Below, one piece after another: positions 32,382-36,326 of a DNA stretch of 36,326 bases. Position numbers and translations under genes: made by a program. Each line of letters starts with the position of its first letter. The stretch's first letter is position 1. The notes below the pieces were generated by a model. It was not told the origin of the DNA, made no database searches, and saw nothing but the letters and a program-made list of their open reading frames with translations. Source of the DNA: Flavobacteriales bacterium (lineage in GTDB: Bacteria > Bacteroidota > Bacteroidia > Flavobacteriales_F > PHOS-HE28); contig JACJZF010000017.1 in assembly GCA_020635725.1 (NCBI GenBank), forward strand, positions 1-36,326, given 5' to 3'.

Positions 32382-32858
32382 ATGATGCTAGCGCTACTCA
32401 TCGCTGCTGCCGTGATCGCATTACGGCTCATCCTGCATACCATGGGCATGCCGCCGCAGGGCACCGATTTCATGCTGGTGCATTTCCTGGCGCTTGTCAC
32501 CATCATCTTCTTCATCGATACGCGACTGATGCGGCGCGGCCACTCGAACGGCTTCCCCGATCTGATGCGCGAAGGATTCAAGGGCGCTTCGATCTATGCC
32601 CTGCTGATGATGGCCTTCCTCTGGCTGTATTACACGCGCATCGAGCGCGATGCCTTCTCCTCGCGCATCGAGCGCATGGTGGCGCAGGGCGTGCTCGAAG
32701 GGCAGCCGGAGCATATCATCCGGCCTCGGCTATCGCGTTTCTTCACGCCGTTCAACTACGCCAGTATCAGCTTCTTCGCGCTGCTGATCACCGGCGGGGG
32801 GCTCGCGCTCTTCATCGGCGCCATACACCACAAGCTGCTGCGGCGCTTCAGGCCGTGA
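32382..32858 (+). CDS. DUF4199-like membrane protein
   Basis: This 158-aa protein has about four membrane helices (residues 2-20, 28-46, 68-85 and 127-148). The middle stretch REGFKGASIYALLMMAFLW followed by YYTRIERDAF resembles the DUF4199 family common in Bacteroidota, though I am not certain. ATGs at 32382 and 32385 are both possible. The gene is convergent with mpl, and their 3' ends overlap by 11 bases. Confidence 0.6.
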   Translation: MMLALLIAAAVIALRLILHTMGMPPQGTDFMLVHFLALVTIIFFIDTRLMRRGHSNGFPDLMREGFKGASIYALLMMAFLWLYYTRIERDAFSSRIERMVAQGVLEGQPEHIIRPRLSRFFTPFNYASISFFALLITGGGLALFIGAIHHKLLRRFRP

Positions 32859-34212
32859 AGGCCTCGCTGAGGGCCTGAAGGTCCAGGCCTCCGAAATTGC
32901 CGCTGCTCATCATCAGCAGCACGCTCTCTCCGCCGATGCCCTTGCGCACCTCTCCCATCACCGCGATGGGATCATTGAGCACGGCGAGGTCTTCCCGGGC
33001 GAAGGCCTTCCGCACGCGCTCCACCGGTATGGCCGGCAAGCGCTTCAGCTGCACCGCGTGCGGGTCGTAGAACACAATGGCGCTGTCCGCCGCATCCATC
33101 GCCCCGGCGTACTGGTCGATGAATCCGTCGCTGAGGCTGCTGTACGTGTGCAGCTCCATGCAGGCCACGAGACGGCGTTGCGGGAATTGCTCGCGCACGG
33201 CCTCCAACGTCGCCTTCAGCTTGCTGGGTGAATGCGCGAAATCCTTGAAGACCGCGCGACCCGGCACCTCGGCCAATTTCTCCAAGCGCTTGGCGGCTCC
33301 ATGGAAAGTGGCGATCGCGGCGTAGAAAGCCTTGTCGCCGATGCCCAATTGGTGGCACACATGGCGCGCACCCTCGAGGTTCATGAGATTGTGCCGGCCG
33401 AAGACCTGTAGAGGCACATCGCCGTGCCCGGTCTCGAGGATGGTGACGCCATCGACGATGCGGTGCTTCGGCACGCCATAGCCCGCCTTCATCGCGGCCA
33501 CCTCGGGCTCGGCAGCGAGCTTGAGCACTTCCTCATCCGCCGCGCAATAGATCAGCTTGCCCCCTTGCTCGATGCACGCGATGAACCTGCGGAACTGGTC
33601 CACATAGCTCTCGAAGGTCTTGAACACGTTCACGTGGTCCCACGCGATCCCGCTGATCAGCGCGATGTCCGGCCGATAGAGATGGAACTTGGGCACGGGC
33701 TCCAAGGCCGATGCGAGGTACTCATCGCCCTCGATGATGGCCACACGGCTGCTCTCGCTCAGCTTCACCATGCAATCGAAGCCATCGAGCTGCGCGCCGA
33801 CGAGGTAGTCGAACTCCACCCCTTCCTGCCGAAGCACATGCACGATCATGCTCGTGATGGTGGTCTTGCCATGGCTGCCGCCGATGACCACACGGGTCTT
33901 GTCCTTGGTGCGCTCGTAGAAGTAGGATGGATAGCTGTACACCTTGATGCCGAGCTCCTGCGCGCGCTTCAGCTCGGGGTTGTCGATGCGCGCGTGCATG
34001 CCAAGGATCACCGCATCGATCTCCGGCGTGATGTCCTCCGGGTGCCAGCCGAGGCGCTCGGGCAGCAGGCCCAGGCGGTCCAGCCGGCTCCGGCTCGGCT
34101 CGAAGATCTCATCGTCGCTGCCGGTGACATCGAAGCCCTGCCGATGCAGCGCGATGGCCAGGTTGTGCATGGCGCTGCCGCCGATGGCGATGAAGTGGAC
34201 GCGTTGGGTCAT
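32848..34212 (-). CDS. mpl: UDP-MurNAc:tripeptide ligase Mpl (peptidoglycan recycling)
   Basis: Mpl joins recycled L-Ala-gamma-D-Glu-meso-DAP to UDP-MurNAc. This 454-aa member of the Mur ligase family has a Rossmann N-domain (VHFIAIGGSAMHNLAIALH), the ATP loop GGSHGKTT (111-118), EGDEY (Glu/Asp), GIAWDHVNVF, and FGRHNLMNLEGA, all standard. FKDFAHSPSKLKATLEA is typical of Mpl rather than MurC, as is the length. The gene stands alone, consistent with its role in cell-wall recycling. Catalytic residues are intact. Confidence 0.92.
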   Translation of the reverse strand: MTQRVHFIAIGGSAMHNLAIALHRQGFDVTGSDDEIFEPSRSRLDRLGLLPERLGWHPEDITPEIDAVILGMHARIDNPELKRAQELGIKVYSYPSYFYERTKDKTRVVIGGSHGKTTITSMIVHVLRQEGVEFDYLVGAQLDGFDCMVKLSESSRVAIIEGDEYLASALEPVPKFHLYRPDIALISGIAWDHVNVFKTFESYVDQFRRFIACIEQGGKLIYCAADEEVLKLAAEPEVAAMKAGYGVPKHRIVDGVTILETGHGDVPLQVFGRHNLMNLEGARHVCHQLGIGDKAFYAAIATFHGAAKRLEKLAEVPGRAVFKDFAHSPSKLKATLEAVREQFPQRRLVACMELHTYSSLSDGFIDQYAGAMDAADSAIVFYDPHAVQLKRLPAIPVERVRKAFAREDLAVLNDPIAVMGEVRKGIGGESVLLMMSSGNFGGLDLQALSEAFTA

Positions 34213-34315
34213 GTGGCAGTTGGGTCCATGGAATCAGGTGTCCATGGAGCGGTGCGAAGCTGCTTGCAAGACACTTGATTTCCAGATCGCAAGTAGGTTT
34301 GAAGTGAACGCGTCG

Positions 34316-34777
34316 ATGTCAGCAATGCGAAGAATCACTTACCGGACCACTCTGACCTGGGATGAAATGGGAGCTAGGCTGAACGCCTTTCCAAGGAATC
34401 GCTTCATAATCAATGCGGGCATCCAGAGCGGATATGCTCGGGCAGACCGCCTGTCAATCCTGGGCCTGGAGGTGACCATGAATCTAACCAAGACGGAGTA
34501 TAGGGCTATCGTTCAGGCGCGAGTAACACCGCCCTTCGCGACGTATGCAGTGACGGGCATCCTTTGCTTCCTCGCTTCCACGGCCTTGATTTCACCGACC
34601 GCACTTATCAGTCATGAGCCGGCTAGCCGGGTCGGCCGCCTTGGAGCATGTGCTACTTGCCTGATCTTCATGGCCATAGCACGATTCCTATTGCTTCGTG
34701 AACGTCAGCGCTTCTTGCGTCAGACTGAGTGTCTGCTTGGGTTGGAGCCAATGACCGGAGCGGAATCGAAAACCTAA
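34316..34777 (+). CDS. hypothetical two-helix membrane protein
   Basis: This 153-aa product from ATG 34316 (alternative ATG 34325) has a polar N-terminal 70 residues, then hydrophobic segments at about 76-97 and 113-130. I do not recognise a family. Its composition is less G+C-rich than mpl and the MBL gene, as is the toxin-like remnant beyond it, so 34.2-35.1 kb may be an inserted patch. The longer open frame upstream is only antisense to mpl and should be ignored. Its stop overlaps the end of the small minus-strand gene by 4 bases. Confidence 0.55.
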   Translation: MSAMRRITYRTTLTWDEMGARLNAFPRNRFIINAGIQSGYARADRLSILGLEVTMNLTKTEYRAIVQARVTPPFATYAVTGILCFLASTALISPTALISHEPASRVGRLGACATCLIFMAIARFLLLRERQRFLRQTECLLGLEPMTGAESKT

Positions 34778-34932
34778 GGCTTCACCAGCACCACCTTGCC
34801 ATCGCGCATCATGGCGATGGCCGTTCCCTTGGCCTTGGCTTCTGTGCGCGCGGCTTTGGCGGCTCGGCGTAAGGCTCGCCCGACCATCTCAGTGAACGCG
34901 GCCTGTTTCTTCGACTTGATGGATATACTCAT
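34774..34932 (-). CDS. small basic protein, possible antitoxin partner
   Basis: This 52-aa gene starts with ATG 34932 and ends with TAG. The helix-rich sequence (KSKKQAAFTEMVGRALRRAA then KAARTEAKAKG) ends with AIAMMRDGKVVLVKP. An Ala/Arg/Lys helix followed by xxxRDGKVVxxxP is the pattern of the small ORFs that accompany COG4185 zeta-like toxins. It overlaps by 44 bases the frame of a zeta-like remnant immediately upstream. It is complete, but assignment as antitoxin is inference. Confidence 0.55.
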   Translation of the reverse strand: MSISIKSKKQAAFTEMVGRALRRAAKAARTEAKAKGTAIAMMRDGKVVLVKP

Positions 34933-35150
34933 GATGGCTTCTTATGAGCCTGACCGTGCCCGATGTGTTGTCGTAAACAGCCCATTGGTCCGCAAGTTCA
35001 TTGTAGCGCTCCTCAAAATTAATCCAACCTCGCTTGAACCGCCGCCGAACATCCACGGCATGAACATCATGCCCACCATTCTTCACACGCAGGGCGATGC
35101 GCTTCAGGGCCAATTCGACTGAATCGAGCTTCCAAGCGGGGCTTGCGCTT
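34889..35150 (-). pseudogene. C-terminal remnant of a zeta-like toxin (COG4185)
   Basis: The frame from about 35150 to the TGA at 34889 reads SVELALKRIALRVKNGGHDV, then VRRRFKRGWINFEERYNELA and DQWAVYDNTSG. These are the last helices of COG4185 predicted ATPases/zeta-like toxins (RVxxGGHdVpxxxIRRRFxRGxxNF and WxxYDNS). The N-terminal half, with the Walker A loop, is gone: upstream the frame runs into the start of the MBL gene on the other strand without a start codon. The remnant cannot be active. A TTG at 35113 is the only visible start. The small ORF downstream overlaps it. Confidence 0.72.
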
Positions 35151-35190
35151 GGCCATGCGATGCAAAGGTGCGACCCCGATGCCCGTGTGC

Positions 35191-35198
35191 GATCTTCG
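35191..35198 (+). promoter_or_regulatory. -7-like box four bases before the MBL gene
   Basis: GATCTTCG, then CCCC, then ATG at 35203; the same four-base spacing as at xth, the OM barrel gene and the hydratase. Confidence 0.4.
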
Positions 35199-35202
35199 CC
35201 CC

Positions 35203-36075
35203 ATGACCCTCCACACCATCGACACCGGTTTCTTCAAGCTCGACGGCGGAGCCATGTTCGGCGTGGTGCCCAAGACGCTCTGGAGCAAGCACCACCCGCC
35301 CGATGAGAAGAACCTCTGCACCTGGGCCATGCGCTGCCTGCTGGTGGAGGATGGCGACCGCTTGATCCTGATCGACAACGGCCTGGGCGATAAGCAGGAC
35401 AGCAAGTTCTTCAGCCATTACGAGCCGCACGGCGATGCCACGCTGGAGGGCTCGTTGCGCAAGGCGGGCTTCGGCCTCGACGACATCACCGATGTGTTCC
35501 TGAGCCACCTGCATTTCGATCACTGCGGCGGCAGCATCCGGTGGAACAGCGCCCGCGACGGCTACGAGCCGGTCTTCCGCAACGCCACGTATTGGAGCAA
35601 CCCGCAGCATTGGGAATGGGCCACGAAGCCGAACGCGAGAGAGAAGGCGAGCTTCCTGAAGGAGAACATCCTGCCCATCGCGGAGAGCGGCCAGCTGAAG
35701 CATGTGCCCATCGACCGCACGGAGCCCACGGCGAACACCTGGACCCAGGATCTCTTCCCCGGCTTCGACGTGCTCACGGTGAACGGCCACACCGACGCCA
35801 TGATGATCCCGCACATCAGGTACAAAGGGCGCACGGTGGTGTTCATGGCCGACCTGCTGCCCAGCGTGCACCACATCCCGGTGGCCTGGGTGATGGCCTA
35901 CGACACGCGTCCGCTGCTGACATTGGGCGAGAAGGCCGCTTTCCTGGAACGTGCCGCAGACGAGCAATTCGTGCTCTTCCTGGAGCATGATGCGACCAAC
36001 CCGTGCGCGACCGTGGAACGCACCGAGAAGGGCATCCGCTTGATGGAGACCTTTCCGCTGAGCGCGCTGGGCTGA
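35203..36075 (+). CDS. MBL-fold metallo-hydrolase
   Basis: This 290-aa protein has the metallo-beta-lactamase fold motif LSHLHFDHCGG (HxHxDH, residues 102-107), then VNGHTDAM, VFMADLLPS and LFLEHDA, which supply the remaining zinc ligands (His, Asp, His). It has no signal peptide and should be cytoplasmic. Members are varied (lactonases, thioesterases, other hydrolases); the sequence does not identify the substrate. ATG 35203 is preferred over 35143 because the family alignment starts there and a promoter box lies four bases upstream. It converges on the comEC-like gene with 4 bases between. Confidence 0.87.
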   Translation: MTLHTIDTGFFKLDGGAMFGVVPKTLWSKHHPPDEKNLCTWAMRCLLVEDGDRLILIDNGLGDKQDSKFFSHYEPHGDATLEGSLRKAGFGLDDITDVFLSHLHFDHCGGSIRWNSARDGYEPVFRNATYWSNPQHWEWATKPNAREKASFLKENILPIAESGQLKHVPIDRTEPTANTWTQDLFPGFDVLTVNGHTDAMMIPHIRYKGRTVVFMADLLPSVHHIPVAWVMAYDTRPLLTLGEKAAFLERAADEQFVLFLEHDATNPCATVERTEKGIRLMETFPLSALG

Positions 36076-36079
36076 GCGT

Positions 36080-36326
36080 TCACCTCGCCAGCAGGAAGGC
36101 GCCTTGCCTTCGGATGTCATGCACCGCGACATCGTTCTCGTGGGCCCAACGAGCGATCCTCTCCCGCGCGCCCCAAGCGATATCCGCCGCGAGCACGACG
36201 GGCACGTCGGAATGCGCCAGCGGTCGCAATCGCGCTTCATCCGCCCAACGCAGGCCATGCAGCACGATGGCATCGCATCGACCTGGCGCAGGCAGATCCC
36301 CGAGGTTGTCGATCAAGAGGATATCG
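36080..36326 (-). CDS. 3' end of a ComEC/Rec2-like competence protein
   Basis: Only the last 82 codons are in the window; the gene continues to the right. The end reads VVLAADIAWGARERIARWAH then ENDVAVHDIRRQGAFLLAR. HD(V/I)RxQGAF at the very end is typical of ComEC/Rec2 proteins of Bacteroidota, the channel for DNA uptake. Its C-terminal metallo-beta-lactamase-like domain would lie just upstream. Assignment rests on this short ending. Confidence 0.5.
   Translation of the reverse strand, partial: DILLIDNLGDLPAPGRCDAIVLHGLRWADEARLRPLAHSDVPVVLAADIAWGARERIARWAHENDVAVHDIRRQGAFLLAR

Noticed and set aside
32280..32581. Minus-strand frame containing VIPSEA and HSERSEG
   Set aside because: These peptides are the well-known translation of the dispersed repeat, not a gene.
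33944..34315. N-terminal extension of the 153-aa membrane protein
   Set aside because: The upstream 124 codons are antisense to mpl and Ser/Arg/Cys-rich; the real start is ATG 34316 or 34325.
35067..35405. 112-codon minus-strand frame across the MBL start
   Set aside because: Antisense to the conserved MBL N-terminus; only the other frame in 34889-35150 shows toxin homology.

Overview
The window is G+C-rich chromosomal DNA from a Bacteroidota bacterium, most likely a Flavobacteriales lineage. The evidence is: C-terminal type IX secretion (T9SS) sorting domains on exported proteins, the DUF4293-rho pair, Mpl, LytS/LytTR two-component genes, a DUF1800/DUF1501 pair, CsbD and YciE-type stress proteins, a PycTM (DUF5706) protein, and promoter boxes resembling the Bacteroidota -7 consensus TAnnTTTG. 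I saw no rRNA, tRNA or CRISPR array.

Region 1 (1-7984) is a co-directional defence operon cut by the left edge: a partial Fic protein, a two-helix membrane/coiled-coil protein, HsdS, two tandem paralogous one-helix membrane proteins, HsdR and a YgjP-type zinc peptidase. All but one of the gene junctions are overlaps of 1 to 4 bases. The methylase gene (hsdM) must lie to the left. The three small membrane genes inside a restriction operon are the best candidates for something undescribed.

Region 2 (8.2-10.6 kb) holds an unrecognised 147-aa protein and a 603-aa secreted protein with a calcium-loop-like repeat.

Region 3 (10.6-15.6 kb) is a decaying, mostly minus-strand block of small stress-type genes. 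Intact genes are csbD, a PA2169/DUF2383 four-helix protein, a DUF4260 membrane protein and exodeoxyribonuclease III. Broken genes are a YciE-like protein with most of its middle deleted and a YetF/DUF421 protein cut after about 80 residues. Two copies of a heptad-bordered, MITE-like element flank the DUF4260 gene.

Region 4 (15.6-26.4 kb) is envelope biology: a putative outer-membrane barrel protein, DUF1800 and DUF1501 (Tat signal plus T9SS tail), an OmpA-family protein, an orphan Pycsar-effector-like membrane protein, a secreted agmatine-deiminase-family enzyme with a T9SS tail, an MltF-like lytic transglycosylase and an ACP phosphodiesterase.

Region 5 (26.5-36.3 kb) carries a LytS/LytTR pair, an enoyl-CoA hydratase, an AT-richer lipoprotein, DUF4293, Rho with a long disordered insert, a DUF4199-like membrane protein and Mpl. 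An AT-richer patch follows, with an unknown membrane protein and the 3' remnant of a zeta-like toxin beside a possible antitoxin. An MBL-fold hydrolase and the 3' end of a comEC-like gene close the window. Four genes (OM barrel, xth, enoyl-CoA hydratase, MBL) carry a -7-like box ending exactly four bases before the ATG, which suggests leaderless transcripts.
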